A DNA stretch of 64,000 bases, from contig NZ_VHLL01000003.1 in NCBI RefSeq assembly GCF_025384765.1, forward strand, positions 1-64,000, in the 5' to 3' direction. The notes beneath the pieces were generated by a model that was not told where the DNA came from, made no database searches, and worked only from the letters and a program-made list of their open reading frames with translations. This document shows, piece by piece, positions 8,434 through 16,724 of this stretch. A program made the position numbers and the translations under genes. Source of the stretch: Methanoculleus formosensis (GTDB lineage: Archaea > Halobacteriota > Methanomicrobia > Methanomicrobiales > Methanoculleaceae). Position 1 is the stretch's first letter; each line of letters opens with the position of its first letter.

Positions 8434-9831
8434 ATGAGCAAGCACCATGATAATGCCCTCATTTTCCTGGGAATTGCCGTTTGCGCGGGGTTCCTCCTCA
8501 CCATACCGGCCGTTGCCGACTCAGGCCAGGGGCTCACGGCGCTTGAGTCGGGAGAACTACTGCCGTTCTCGCCCGGCAACCTGTCGGCGATAGGGAGCAG
8601 ACTCGAGCCATCCGGCCTCCCGGAACTCTCCGATGAGGGGGACGTAACAGACGCGGCCCCGGAACTCCCGGCGGAGGAGAACACAACCGGGACCTTCCCG
8701 GTGCTCATGGATGAGAGGGATAACCCCGAGCCATTCGCAGAGTTCCGAAACGAGGAAAACATCTTCTCCTCGCCCGAAGAACCTCTCTTCGAGAGCGATG
8801 CGGAGCCGGTGACGCCTGCCGCCCCGGAGAGCACCGACCAGCCCGATCCTGTGGTCGGGGCACCTCACGAGGAGACCGACAGATATGACGACGAACGGCT
8901 GGCAGGGCTGGTCGAGACCGCCAGCATCCGCCTGATGAGACTCTCGATGGAGCATGCCCACGCCCTCTACCTGCAGGATAGCGATGCCGCCGCCGTAGCG
9001 GCGGACGAGCTGTACGCGTTCTCCGTCAGGCTGCTCGGCGAGGTGCAGCCGCTCCAGGTCTCCCCGGAACGCCAGCCCTTCAAGGACGAGTTCGTCAGGT
9101 CGCTCGAGGCATACTCGTCGGCAAGCAAGACGCTCCGCGACCCGGTGGATGCCGGCGAGGGTGTCGTTCCGACGGCATTCAAGGATCTCGCCGCAGCGTC
9201 GGAGGGGCTTGAAAATGCCGCCCGGCAGGCCGCTGAGGTACAACCGGCAGACGGCGGCATCTCCACGATGACCGCCGCCGGCACCATCACGGCCCGGGCA
9301 TCCGAGACCCCGGCCAGTACCGGGCCGATCGCGGTCGCACCGCCGGAGAAGATTCTCCCGCTCATGGACCGCCACACCTACGACGACCCGGACGGCGAGA
9401 ATATGGTCTCGCTACTCGCCGAGTCCACCCGGACCGCAACGACATACCGTGAGGTTCCCGGCAATGAGTCGACGCCGACGATTGAAGCAGGCGAGGGGCG
9501 GATGTTCCTCCTCGTTGCCGTCAAGTCGACCAACCTCGGGCACAAGGGCGACTCCGACCTCTACACCATCGAGGCTCCCGGGCGGGACGCGTTTATCCTT
9601 GAGCGCGAGGGAACCACGTTTGCCCCCCTGGATGTCCCGCCCTTCACCACGCTCGGGGAGTCGTTCGACAGAAAGCCGCTTGAGCGGTATGAGTCGCTGA
9701 AAGGCTACCTCTACTTCGATGTCCCGGATACGTTCGAGGTCTCCGGGGCGACGCTCAGGGCGGACCTCGGGTACGCCGGCGCCCCGGCCTGGAACCTCGA
9801 CGAAGTGCCCGACGGCGCGGATGCGGTGTAA
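8434..9831 (+). CDS. secreted or membrane-anchored protein with DUF4352-like C-terminal domain
   Basis: A methanogen surface-type protein of about 465 residues. An N-terminal hydrophobic segment (about 7-28, ALIFLGIAVCAGFLL) ends in a signal-peptidase-like AVADS. Residues 30-150 are low-complexity and rich in Glu, Pro and Ser. A helical section (about 150-260) follows, containing RLMRLSMEHAHALYLQDSD. The last 130 residues form a beta-rich domain (EAGEGRMFLLVAVKSTNLGHKGDSD through YLYFDVPDTFEVSGATLRADL in pieces) that recalls DUF4352/telokin-like secreted domains. No function can be assigned. The alternative ATG at 8428 adds two residues. Confidence 0.7.
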   Translation: MSKHHDNALIFLGIAVCAGFLLTIPAVADSGQGLTALESGELLPFSPGNLSAIGSRLEPSGLPELSDEGDVTDAAPELPAEENTTGTFPVLMDERDNPEPFAEFRNEENIFSSPEEPLFESDAEPVTPAAPESTDQPDPVVGAPHEETDRYDDERLAGLVETASIRLMRLSMEHAHALYLQDSDAAAVAADELYAFSVRLLGEVQPLQVSPERQPFKDEFVRSLEAYSSASKTLRDPVDAGEGVVPTAFKDLAAASEGLENAARQAAEVQPADGGISTMTAAGTITARASETPASTGPIAVAPPEKILPLMDRHTYDDPDGENMVSLLAESTRTATTYREVPGNESTPTIEAGEGRMFLLVAVKSTNLGHKGDSDLYTIEAPGRDAFILEREGTTFAPLDVPPFTTLGESFDRKPLERYESLKGYLYFDVPDTFEVSGATLRADLGYAGAPAWNLDEVPDGADAV

Positions 9832-9861
9832 CCCGCACCGTTCTTCCACTTTTTTCCCGGA

Positions 9862-10359
9862 TCAGAGGGAGAGCAGTTCCACGTTCCGGCTCCCTGTATC
9901 CAGCACGGCGACGGTCGGTCGCCCGGTCAGGTAACCGCAGGCCTCTCCGGGGTTGATGACCAGCGTCCCGCAGAGCGTTCTGACCTGCGTCTGGTGAGTA
10001 TGGCCGTGAACCACGACGTCGAAGGCGTTGTGCCCGATGAGCGCCTGCAGGAGTTCGCGGTCGTCACCGTGGAGCAGCCCTATCGTCATGCCGCCAGCGG
10101 TAACGGCGGCAAACGTGCCCCGCAGACTGAGCCGATCATGTTCGGCGAACCGTGCCGCGAGGAGATGGAGATCGCCGTCGTTGTTCCCGAGGACGCCGAT
10201 CATAGGCGACTGCAGGTTTGCAAGCCGGGGGATGACGAACGGCGAGACGTAATCTCCGGCGTGAAGCACCAGATCTACCCGTTCCCCGTTCAACTGCTTT
10301 ACAGCCGCGTCCACTATCTCAAGGCAATCGTGTGTGTCGGAGAGGATCCCGATGCGCAT
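9862..10359 (-). CDS. metallophosphoesterase, YfcE/MJ0936 family phosphodiesterase
   Basis: A calcineurin-like phosphodiesterase of 165 residues using a two-metal site. The motifs are in order: GILSDTHD (metal-binding Asp and His) at the N-terminus, HAGDYVS, GVLGNNDGD, LLHGDD and VVHGHTHQT. Length and order match the MJ0936/YfcE family, which hydrolyses phosphodiesters including cyclic nucleotides in vitro. I chose the ATG at 10359 because MRIGILSD is the family start; eight further upstream codons are open. It converges with the secreted-protein gene, with a T-rich tract (9849-9855) between them. Confidence 0.85.
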   Translation of the reverse strand: MRIGILSDTHDCLEIVDAAVKQLNGERVDLVLHAGDYVSPFVIPRLANLQSPMIGVLGNNDGDLHLLAARFAEHDRLSLRGTFAAVTAGGMTIGLLHGDDRELLQALIGHNAFDVVVHGHTHQTQVRTLCGTLVINPGEACGYLTGRPTVAVLDTGSRNVELLSL

Positions 10360-10516
10360 GTATGCATCCCTGGGCACCACCATGATATATGGCTGTCCAT
10401 CGCCGCAGGGGCAAGACAGATCCCTCCGGCACGGCCGTCAGGGATGCGCTTCCACCTGTATTACCCCGGAAAACCCGGAATAGTATGCCACAATCGGGTA
10501 TTTTAGAGCGCAAAAT

Positions 10517-10527
10517 CTTTATAAAAC
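10517..10527 (+). promoter_or_regulatory. TATA box for the small acidic protein gene
   Basis: CTTTATAAAAC lies about 85 bases upstream of the preferred start, predicting a transcript start near 10548 and a leader of about 60 bases. It supports the short gene as truly transcribed. Confidence 0.5.
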
Positions 10528-10607
10528 CACCATCTGATACTGGAATGGGAGCATGCTCCCGGGATTGCGCCGGGAGCACCGAAAGAATGGATCTGCAGGG
10601 GTATAGC

Positions 10608-10778
10608 ATGTGGGCGTACATCAAGCACTCTGACGGCAGAACAGAGGAACGGGAGTTTCCTGCCGGAGTATGCATCGAGATCGGCGACATTCTCGAAGAC
10701 GGATCGGTCGTCATCGATGTCCCGTACCCAGACGGGATCGAAGACGATATAGAGTTCTCCGATCTCTACGACGACTGA
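10608..10778 (+). CDS. small acidic conserved protein (paralogue of the one at 48628)
   Basis: A 56-residue protein, MWAYIKHSDGRTEEREF and so on, ending in an acidic tail (FSDLYDD). It aligns over its full length with the 53-residue protein at 48628-48789: DG followed by an REF/REV strand, then a shared IGDILEDGSV / PGDVLDDGSV block and an acidic C-terminus. The alignment places the start at 10608, although an in-frame ATG at 10587 could add seven residues. It has its own promoter. The beta-strand pattern suggests a small barrel or adaptor domain. No function is known to me. Confidence 0.65.
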   Translation: MWAYIKHSDGRTEEREFPAGVCIEIGDILEDGSVVIDVPYPDGIEDDIEFSDLYDD

Positions 10779-10807
10779 AGCGGGCAAAGCGGCCGCGTGA
10801 GAACGCG

Positions 10808-12043
10808 TTATCGCCGGAACCAGCCGGCGGCCCGCCGCATCGGCTGGACGTTCGCCCCCTCCATCTCGCCGAGAGCAAACGCATACCTTGCCCGGATCGT
10901 CGGCGGGAGGTCGCTCTCCGGTATCGAGATGAACCCGTATCCCGCGTAGAAGTCGACAAGGTTCCGCACGGAGTGCATGTACAGGGTATCGTGCTGGCAC
11001 GCCTCGACAAGCGCGTCCATCGCCCGCCGGGCATACCCCTTGCCCCGGAACCGGACCGGGGTGAAGACGCCGTCTACCTCGCAGCCGTCCGGGTGCCGCC
11101 GGCACCGGGCGACGGAAACAAGGATATCGCCTGCAAAGACCCCAAATATCCGATCTGTCTTCGGGTCCGCCTTCAACTGGTGGTAGTCGGTCCAGATCTC
11201 TTCTGCAAGCGCGAACTCCTCGCTCCGCAGTTCCCGGGTCTCGACCGCGAGGTGAATCGGGACCGCCAGCACCAGTACCGGTTGTCGCACACACCCTGCA
11301 ACAGCGCTCGTGACGCTCCCGAGCGGGGCGGCTCCCGCAGCGTCGCGTCTCCCTATGCGTGGGATGGCAACCAGGGATGCGCCGAGCTCGTCCGCCACGG
11401 CGCAGATGGTGCCCGCCGGCTCCCCGGCCCGTACCAGCGGCTCGAGTTCTCGCCCGGGGGCCGATAGAACGTCTTTCAGGGCAGCGAGCCGGTCGCCGGC
11501 CTCCTGCTTCGTCTCCGAGCGCCCGGATTCTACAACGTGCAGGAGCACCGCCGACTCGCTCCCGGCAGCGTCTTTAAGGAGCGACCGGAGTTCGGGCACC
11601 GGGTCCGCGAGATCGGTCGGTACCAGCAGCCGTGAAAAGAGCGCCGGTCCTTCTCCCGTCGACCGGGGCACGATCAGGACGTGCACCCGGGCGTCACGGA
11701 GCACGGTGGCCGCAACGTTGCCGGAGAAGAGGTTCCGGAGAATTCCCGGGTCACGAACTCCCATGGCGATCAGGTTCGCCCCCGCCTCCAAGGCGGTCCG
11801 GAGTATCCTCTCCGGAACATCAATCCCGTCACCCTCGGCAACCACCACCTCGACGGGGAGCCCCTGCCGTTGCACCAGTTCCCGCATCCGGTGGAGCGCG
11901 TCTTCATCGGCGGGCGAGAGGCCTGCCGATCCCGGGGCATGAACGAGGACGACCTCGCGGACGCCCGGAACCTCGCCGACCCGCTCCGCCATGATGACGG
12001 AGGCCTCGGAGAGGTCTGTCGGAATAAGCACTTTTTCAAACAT
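10808..12043 (-). CDS. UspA-UspA-GNAT fusion protein
   Basis: The protein has 411 residues and three domains. Residues 1-140 are a universal stress protein domain (MFEKVLIPTDLSEAS, GVRDPGILRNLFSGNVA as the ATP-binding GxxG-type loop, VLIVP). Residues 147-278 are a second, more divergent one. Residues 285-395 form a GNAT acyltransferase with the acetyl-CoA loop VRFRGKGYARRAM. Usp domains bind ATP or sense stress, and GNAT domains acylate amines, so a stress- or nucleotide-gated acetyltransferase is a reasonable inference. The kinase-like gene lies immediately upstream with only 9 bases between, so the two are probably co-transcribed. Confidence 0.85.
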   Translation of the reverse strand: MFEKVLIPTDLSEASVIMAERVGEVPGVREVVLVHAPGSAGLSPADEDALHRMRELVQRQGLPVEVVVAEGDGIDVPERILRTALEAGANLIAMGVRDPGILRNLFSGNVAATVLRDARVHVLIVPRSTGEGPALFSRLLVPTDLADPVPELRSLLKDAAGSESAVLLHVVESGRSETKQEAGDRLAALKDVLSAPGRELEPLVRAGEPAGTICAVADELGASLVAIPRIGRRDAAGAAPLGSVTSAVAGCVRQPVLVLAVPIHLAVETRELRSEEFALAEEIWTDYHQLKADPKTDRIFGVFAGDILVSVARCRRHPDGCEVDGVFTPVRFRGKGYARRAMDALVEACQHDTLYMHSVRNLVDFYAGYGFISIPESDLPPTIRARYAFALGEMEGANVQPMRRAAGWFRR

Positions 12044-12052
12044 TCTTCTGCC

Positions 12053-13420
12053 TCAGATGATCCGGTATCCGCCTGGGGGCACGTGTATCTCAAACCTCGC
12101 CCCCTTGCCGGGCGTCCCGGTCTCCCGGATCGTCATATTTGTGATGGCCAGGATCTCCCGGACGAGAAAGAGCCCGAGCCCGCCCTCGCTGCCGACGCCG
12201 TAATCGAAGATCCGCTCCTTCCCCTCTTCGGGGATTCCCACGCCGTCGTCCTCGACAGAGATCACGAGCCCGTCGTCCAGGATCCGGTAGGTGATGACGA
12301 CCGAGGATACGGTCTCCCCGTGCCGGACGGCGTTCTCGATCAGGTTCGAAAAAACCCGGTCGAGCATCGGATCAGCGAAGATCTCGAGCCGCTCAACCCA
12401 GGAACGAACCGATATTCCCGGAAGCAGCAGGCACGACGTCACCTCCCTGACCACCTTCTGGACCGCCTGCCAGCCCGACGGCCGGAGGCCGAGATCCTGG
12501 TAGTCCCGAGTCACCTCCGCGCGCCGCTGCACCACCCGGGCGTCCTCCTCCAGGCTCTCGATATACCGGCGGATACCTGGGTCGTCGAACTCCCGCCTCC
12601 CCCCGGCGATCCGTCCGAGGAGTGCCGATACCGCTGCGGCGAGATCGTTCCGGGTGAGACGTCCCAGCATATTCAATTTGGCGTTCGTCTGGCGAAGTGC
12701 GTCCTCGGCGTTCGTCCGTGCGGTGATATCGACGAGGGTGAGGACGATCCGTTCGCCCGGGAGCCGGCCGGCCGATGCGAGCACCCGGACAGTTACCCCG
12801 TCGATCCGGAGAAACGTCGTCTCGCACCCGTAGACCGCTCCACTCCGGTCGATCTCTGCCGCCAGCGCTTCCCAGGTGCCGGGGTCTTCGAAGAGCCCGG
12901 CGGCATGCTTCCCGACCAGGTTCTTCGTCGTGAGACCGAGGAGTGCGGCGCCCACGTAATTCGCCTCCTCGATCTGCGGCCCGGATTCCCCGGGAGCAAC
13001 GATGAACGTCCCTGCCTCCGAGTTGTCGAAGGTCCCACGGTACCGCTCTTCCTGCTCCCGCAGCCGGAGAGAGAGGAGCGATACGACGGCGGCGACGGCG
13101 ACGAAGACCCCCGCACGCGCGAGCGCCGAGACGACCTCTCCGGCATCGCCCCCGGTGAAGAGCAGGACCAACGCCAGGTACCCGAGAGCCAGGGCAAACG
13201 AGAAGACGATTCCCCGGCGGGGAAACCAGTAGGCCGCAAGGATGACCGGCAGGTAGAGCAGGTGCGGGAGGACGATGGTGACGCCGGCAAGGAGGCCGGC
13301 GGCGTTTGCGATGAAGGCGATGAGAACCGATGCAGCGAGCAGGAGGAGCCGGGTATCCCGGTTTGCGGACCGGCGGCGGTGCGAGTTCAGGCTATCCGCC
13401 CCCGGATACGGTTGCGCCAC
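12053..13420 (-). CDS. membrane PAS-domain histidine-kinase-like protein lacking the phospho-acceptor His
   Basis: The protein has 455 residues: four hydrophobic segments (about 24-118), a PAS domain (about 125-235), a dimerisation segment from 245, and a HATPase domain (about 335-450) with N box NLIENAVRHG, DDGVGIP and GGLGLFL. Archaeal kinases of this type normally read RHD at the acceptor site; here it is R-N-D, with Asn258 (codon at 12647-12649). The ATPase boxes are intact. It may therefore bind ATP and signal allosterically, or phosphorylate elsewhere, or be inactive. It lies upstream of and close to the Usp-GNAT gene, which suggests one functional unit. Confidence 0.85.
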   Translation of the reverse strand: MAQPYPGADSLNSHRRRSANRDTRLLLLAASVLIAFIANAAGLLAGVTIVLPHLLYLPVILAAYWFPRRGIVFSFALALGYLALVLLFTGGDAGEVVSALARAGVFVAVAAVVSLLSLRLREQEERYRGTFDNSEAGTFIVAPGESGPQIEEANYVGAALLGLTTKNLVGKHAAGLFEDPGTWEALAAEIDRSGAVYGCETTFLRIDGVTVRVLASAGRLPGERIVLTLVDITARTNAEDALRQTNAKLNMLGRLTRNDLAAAVSALLGRIAGGRREFDDPGIRRYIESLEEDARVVQRRAEVTRDYQDLGLRPSGWQAVQKVVREVTSCLLLPGISVRSWVERLEIFADPMLDRVFSNLIENAVRHGETVSSVVITYRILDDGLVISVEDDGVGIPEEGKERIFDYGVGSEGGLGLFLVREILAITNMTIRETGTPGKGARFEIHVPPGGYRII

Positions 13421-13629
13421 GCAATCGATGTACCGGATCTCCGCACAGGGGAGATCGTTCTATGGCATGCTCTCTGCATGATATCCTCTAAGGCGCATTG
13501 ACCTTCGGCTTTAAAAGGGATATGATCGGCGGGCGCGGCCAGTAGGGCGCGGAGGTTCGCGTCCCGAGAGGATACCGTCATGCAAAGACATATGCCATTC
13601 GTTCTGTCATTACTGATCATAATCGGGGA

Positions 13630-15225
13630 ATGACCATGAAGATCTCGATCCTCCAGGTGAACACGGTCGTCGGCGATCTCGCCGGCAACGCCCGCCGGAT
13701 TGCAGCGGGCGTACGCGAGGCATCCCGCCACCGGCCGGACCTGATCGTCGCCCCGGAACTCTCTTTGACGGGCTGTCCTCCCCGGGATCTGCTCCTGCAG
13801 GCGGGGTTCATAACCCGGAGCCTCTCTGTCCTGGACGACCTGGCTGCCGAACTCGTCAATGCCCCCCCGGTTCTCGTCGGTTTCGCCGAGCCGAACCTCA
13901 CCGGCACCGGCCGGCCGCTCTTCAACGCCGCCGCCCTCCTCCGGGACGGAAAGGTCCGGGAGACGTTCGGAAAGGCCTCCATATCCGGCGTCTTCGGCGA
14001 GAGCCGGTACTTCGAGCCGGCGGCCGGGAGCCCCCGGACATTCCGCCTCGGCGAGAGAACGATCGGGGTCGCCATCGGTGAGAATATCCGCTGCGGCGGG
14101 CGGGCCCCGGACGTGATCGTGAACCTCGTAGCGTCGCCGTTTGCCGCAGGCCTGCACGCCCTGCGCGAGGAGGCGCTCTCGGAGATCGCGAGGACCCGCC
14201 AGGTCGCGATCGTCTCGGCAAATCTCGTCGGCGGGAACGACGATCTGGTCTTCGACGGTCGGAGCATTGCCTTTTCCGCAGACGGAACCCTCATCGCCCG
14301 CGGTGCGGCCTTTGCCGAGGACGTCGTAACCGTCGATCTTGCCCGCCCCGTCCCGCAGGCGGTCGCTCCCGACGACCCGGCACCTGAGGCGGAGATCTGG
14401 CAGGCGCTGGTGCTCGGCACCCGCGACTACGTCCATAAATGCGGGTTCACATCCGCCCATCTCGGCCTCTCCGGCGGGATCGACTCCTCGCTCGTCGCCG
14501 CCGTCGCCGCCCGGGCGCTCGGGCCGGAGAACGTCCTCGGAGTGCTCCTGCCCTCCCCCCACACCTCCGCGGAGAGCATCGAAGATGCGCAGAAACTTGC
14601 GGAGAACCTCGGGATCAGGACATGCACCATTCCGATAACCCCGATGATGGAGGCGTTCGACGGCGCCCTCGCGGATGTCTTCGCCGGGCTCCCCCGCGAC
14701 ATCACCGAGGAGAACCTGCAGGCCAGGATCCGGGCGACGGCGCTGATGGCCCTCGCGAACAAGTTCGGCTCCATGCTCCTCTCGACCGGGAACCGATCGG
14801 AGATCGCGGTCGGCTACTCCACCCTCTACGGCGATGCGGCGGGGGGGCTCTCTGTGATCGCCGACGTCCCGAAGGGGATGGTCTACCGGATTGCCCGGTG
14901 GCTGAACGGAGAGCGCCCCGTCATCCCCGGCCGGGTGCTGGAGAAACCTCCCTCCGCGGAACTCCGGCCCGACCAGACCGACCAGGAGACCCTTCCCCCC
15001 TACGACCTCCTCGACGCGATACTCTACCGCCATATCGACTGTTTCGAGTCGCCCGATGAGATCGTCGCCGCCGGATATCCCGAAGAGACGGTCAGGCAGG
15101 TCGCGAGAATGGTCGATCGGGCGGAGTTCAAGCGCAGGCAGGCCCCGCCCGGAATAAAAGTGACCGGCAGGGCGTTTTCCACCGACTGGCAGATGCCGAT
15201 CGCCGCGAAGCCCTGGTGGCAGTGA
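13630..15225 (+). CDS. nadE: NAD+ synthase with a glutaminase-like domain lacking the catalytic Cys
   Basis: The protein has 531 residues, with an N-terminal nitrilase-like domain (1-240) and a C-terminal NAD synthetase domain (about 260-531) bearing the PP-loop SGGIDSS and later TGNRSEIAVGY. The synthetase converts deamido-NAD to NAD using ATP and ammonia. In glutamine-dependent enzymes a Glu-Lys-Cys triad in the N-domain releases ammonia. Glu43 (PELSLTG) and Lys115 (FGKASIS) are present, but the usual ICED position reads I-G-E-N, with Gly150 replacing Cys. The enzyme is predicted to use free ammonia. The stop overlaps the start of the glycosylase gene (TGATG), so the two are translationally coupled. 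Confidence 0.9.
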   Translation: MTMKISILQVNTVVGDLAGNARRIAAGVREASRHRPDLIVAPELSLTGCPPRDLLLQAGFITRSLSVLDDLAAELVNAPPVLVGFAEPNLTGTGRPLFNAAALLRDGKVRETFGKASISGVFGESRYFEPAAGSPRTFRLGERTIGVAIGENIRCGGRAPDVIVNLVASPFAAGLHALREEALSEIARTRQVAIVSANLVGGNDDLVFDGRSIAFSADGTLIARGAAFAEDVVTVDLARPVPQAVAPDDPAPEAEIWQALVLGTRDYVHKCGFTSAHLGLSGGIDSSLVAAVAARALGPENVLGVLLPSPHTSAESIEDAQKLAENLGIRTCTIPITPMMEAFDGALADVFAGLPRDITEENLQARIRATALMALANKFGSMLLSTGNRSEIAVGYSTLYGDAAGGLSVIADVPKGMVYRIARWLNGERPVIPGRVLEKPPSAELRPDQTDQETLPPYDLLDAILYRHIDCFESPDEIVAAGYPEETVRQVARMVDRAEFKRRQAPPGIKVTGRAFSTDWQMPIAAKPWWQ

Positions 15226-15905
15226 TGCCGGCGACCCTCACTGACGACCTCAACCTCATCTACGACGCCCTCTTCGCGGCGTTCGGCCACCAGCACTGGT
15301 GGCCCGCAAAGACACCGTTCGAGACGATGGTCGGTGCGATCCTCACCCAGAACGTCTCCTGGAAGAACGCGGCGCAGGCCATCCGCAACCTCGAAGACGC
15401 CGGGATGCTCGACCCCCATCTCCTCGCTGCGGCCGAGGCCGCCGATATCGCCCGCCTGATCGTCCCTTCCCGCTACTACAACCAGAAGGCGGAGCGGGTC
15501 CGGGGTTTCGCCCGGGTCTACGTCGCCGAGTTCGGGGCCGACCCGGAGACGATGGCGTCCGTAGAGACCGGCGAACTCCGCGAACGGCTGCTCGCACTCC
15601 GGGGTTTCGGGAAGGAGACGACGGACACCATCCTGCTGTATGTCTGCAAAAAACCGGTCTTCGTCGTCGATGCGTATACTCGGCGGATATTCTCGCGCTA
15701 CGGCCTCCTTCCCGAAGGGGCGTCCTACGATCAGACGCAGCGGCTCTTTGCCGGGAACCTCGCTCCCGACGCGGAACTCTTCAACGACTACCACGCCCAG
15801 ATCGTGCGCCTGGGGAACACCACCTGCAGAAGAACGCCTGTCTGCGACCGCTGCCCCATCCGGGAGGTTCGCGGGAAGATCCGGTGTGCCGTGGGGCGGG
15901 GGTGA
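15225..15905 (+). CDS. MagIII-like HhH-GPD DNA glycosylase
   Basis: A helix-hairpin-helix glycosylase of 226 residues for base-excision repair. Landmarks are the N-terminal HWWPAKTPFE and GAILTQNVSW, the HhH segment LRGFGKETTD, the catalytic Asp in FVVDAYTRR, and a C-terminal four-cysteine set (spacings 5, 2 and 10). In endonuclease III a lysine follows the hairpin glycines (GxGRKT); here the place is Glu, so the protein should be a monofunctional glycosylase like MagIII (3-methyladenine). The cysteine spacing differs from the 6-2-5 of endonuclease III, so a [4Fe-4S] cluster is possible but unsure. The ATG overlaps the nadE stop. Confidence 0.8.
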   Translation: MPATLTDDLNLIYDALFAAFGHQHWWPAKTPFETMVGAILTQNVSWKNAAQAIRNLEDAGMLDPHLLAAAEAADIARLIVPSRYYNQKAERVRGFARVYVAEFGADPETMASVETGELRERLLALRGFGKETTDTILLYVCKKPVFVVDAYTRRIFSRYGLLPEGASYDQTQRLFAGNLAPDAELFNDYHAQIVRLGNTTCRRTPVCDRCPIREVRGKIRCAVGRG

Positions 15906-15959
15906 AGGGTGTTAGGCCTTCTGTGGCGCGAAGGGAAGGGAGACGCGTATCACAGACTC

Positions 15960-16283
15960 TGCTGAAACCCTTTTTCGCTCTTCCCCTACCCCGACGGGGT
16001 TGATGCTGGGCCCGGCAGTCCCTAGGATCAGCCTTTTTCCTCGAACATCCCCATGCAGTGGACCGTGGTGGCTATCCCCATTGGGGGTGGCGGCTCGCGG
16101 GGAGGGGGCGTGCCCCCTCCCCTGTCTCCACCTTATGTAGCAATATCTGAAAACCCCACCCCGCCCGGCCTTCGGCCTCCTCCCCCGCCCCAAGGGCGGG
16201 GGCAGTCATGGCGATATTTGGTGGAAAGCCGTGCTCTTGGATTGCAATCATCCGGGGTAAACAGGTAGGGATTCAATAAAGCC
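15960..16283 (+). repeat. modular repeat unit B (324 bp)
   Basis: It starts with TGCTGAAACC, runs through GCTGGGCCCGGC and TTTTTCCTCGAAC, then CCCCATGCAGTGGACCGTGG. The palindromic core follows, and the unit ends with GGTGGAAAGCCGTGC and an AAACAG...ATTCAATAAAGCC tail. The same order of blocks occurs in 22126-22549, which carries an additional segment of about 90 bases after the core. The two units are similar but not identical. Confidence 0.7.
16072..16216 (+). repeat. GC-rich palindromic element, copy B
   Basis: The core element is 145 bp. It contains a perfect 11-bp stem (GGGGAGGGGGC 16099-16109, GCCCCCTCCCC 16112-16122, loop GT), a small GGCC-TTC-GGCC hairpin, and a CCCCCGCCC / GGGCGGGGG stem. 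The ends are CTATCCCCATTGGGGG on the left and TCATGGCGATAT on the right. Confidence 0.75.
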
Positions 16284-16403
16284 ATGTCGCACAGATCTCG
16301 CGGCTTCACACGAACTTTCAGAGCATGGATGATGATACCGCTCACGCAAAATGAGCGATGGCTCTCCCCGGGCCGCCAGCGCCGGAAGAGCGTCAATGCC
16401 CGC

Positions 16404-16583
16404 TCACTTCGCCCGGTAGATGTTCAGCCCGATCTTGATCTCCTCGTGTCCCGGCACTGAGACGTTCCCCTCGGTGGAAGCGATCGTTATCGACTTCCCG
16501 CTCTTGGACGCCCCGAACTCCTTTCCGAGATCCACCCGTATGGTGAGAATGTTCTTCTCGACCGCCATATCGACGTTTTTCAT
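16404..16583 (-). CDS. small conserved archaeal protein, function unknown
   Basis: The product has 59 residues with the regular pattern KNILTIRVDLGKEFGASKSG, then KSITIASTEGN, and ends in KIGLNIYRAK. It reads like the short conserved methanogen protein family I recall, and I know of no assigned role. Three starts are possible: ATG at 16586, 16583 or 16565 (giving MAVEKN). GGAG directly precedes the first two, and I selected 16583. It is divergent from recQ with about 140 bases between. Confidence 0.6.
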   Translation of the reverse strand: MKNVDMAVEKNILTIRVDLGKEFGASKSGKSITIASTEGNVSVPGHEEIKIGLNIYRAK

Positions 16584-16724
16584 CATCTCCAGTACTCGCG
16601 TCCCCCGCGGATATGCGCTTCGATACGGGGGGAGGCGCGGAAGATCTCTCTGCCGCCGTTCGGGACAACAAACCCTATCCCGGCTCCCGCCCAACCCTAC
16701 CAGCAGATCGGATATCGTGGCACA

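Larger units (their letters stand above)
15906..16403. other. intergenic region carrying repeat unit B
   Basis: This region lies between two convergent genes and is filled mostly by the larger repeat unit 15960-16283, with core copy B inside. The rest (16284-16403) shows no gene or RNA that I recognise. Confidence 0.6.

Noticed and set aside
11681-13501. 606-codon plus-strand frame across the Usp-GNAT and kinase-like genes
   Set aside because: Antisense shadow; the minus-strand products have well-ordered domains.
13387-15033. 548-codon minus-strand frame over nadE
   Set aside because: Shadow of nadE; charged low-complexity sequence with no motif.
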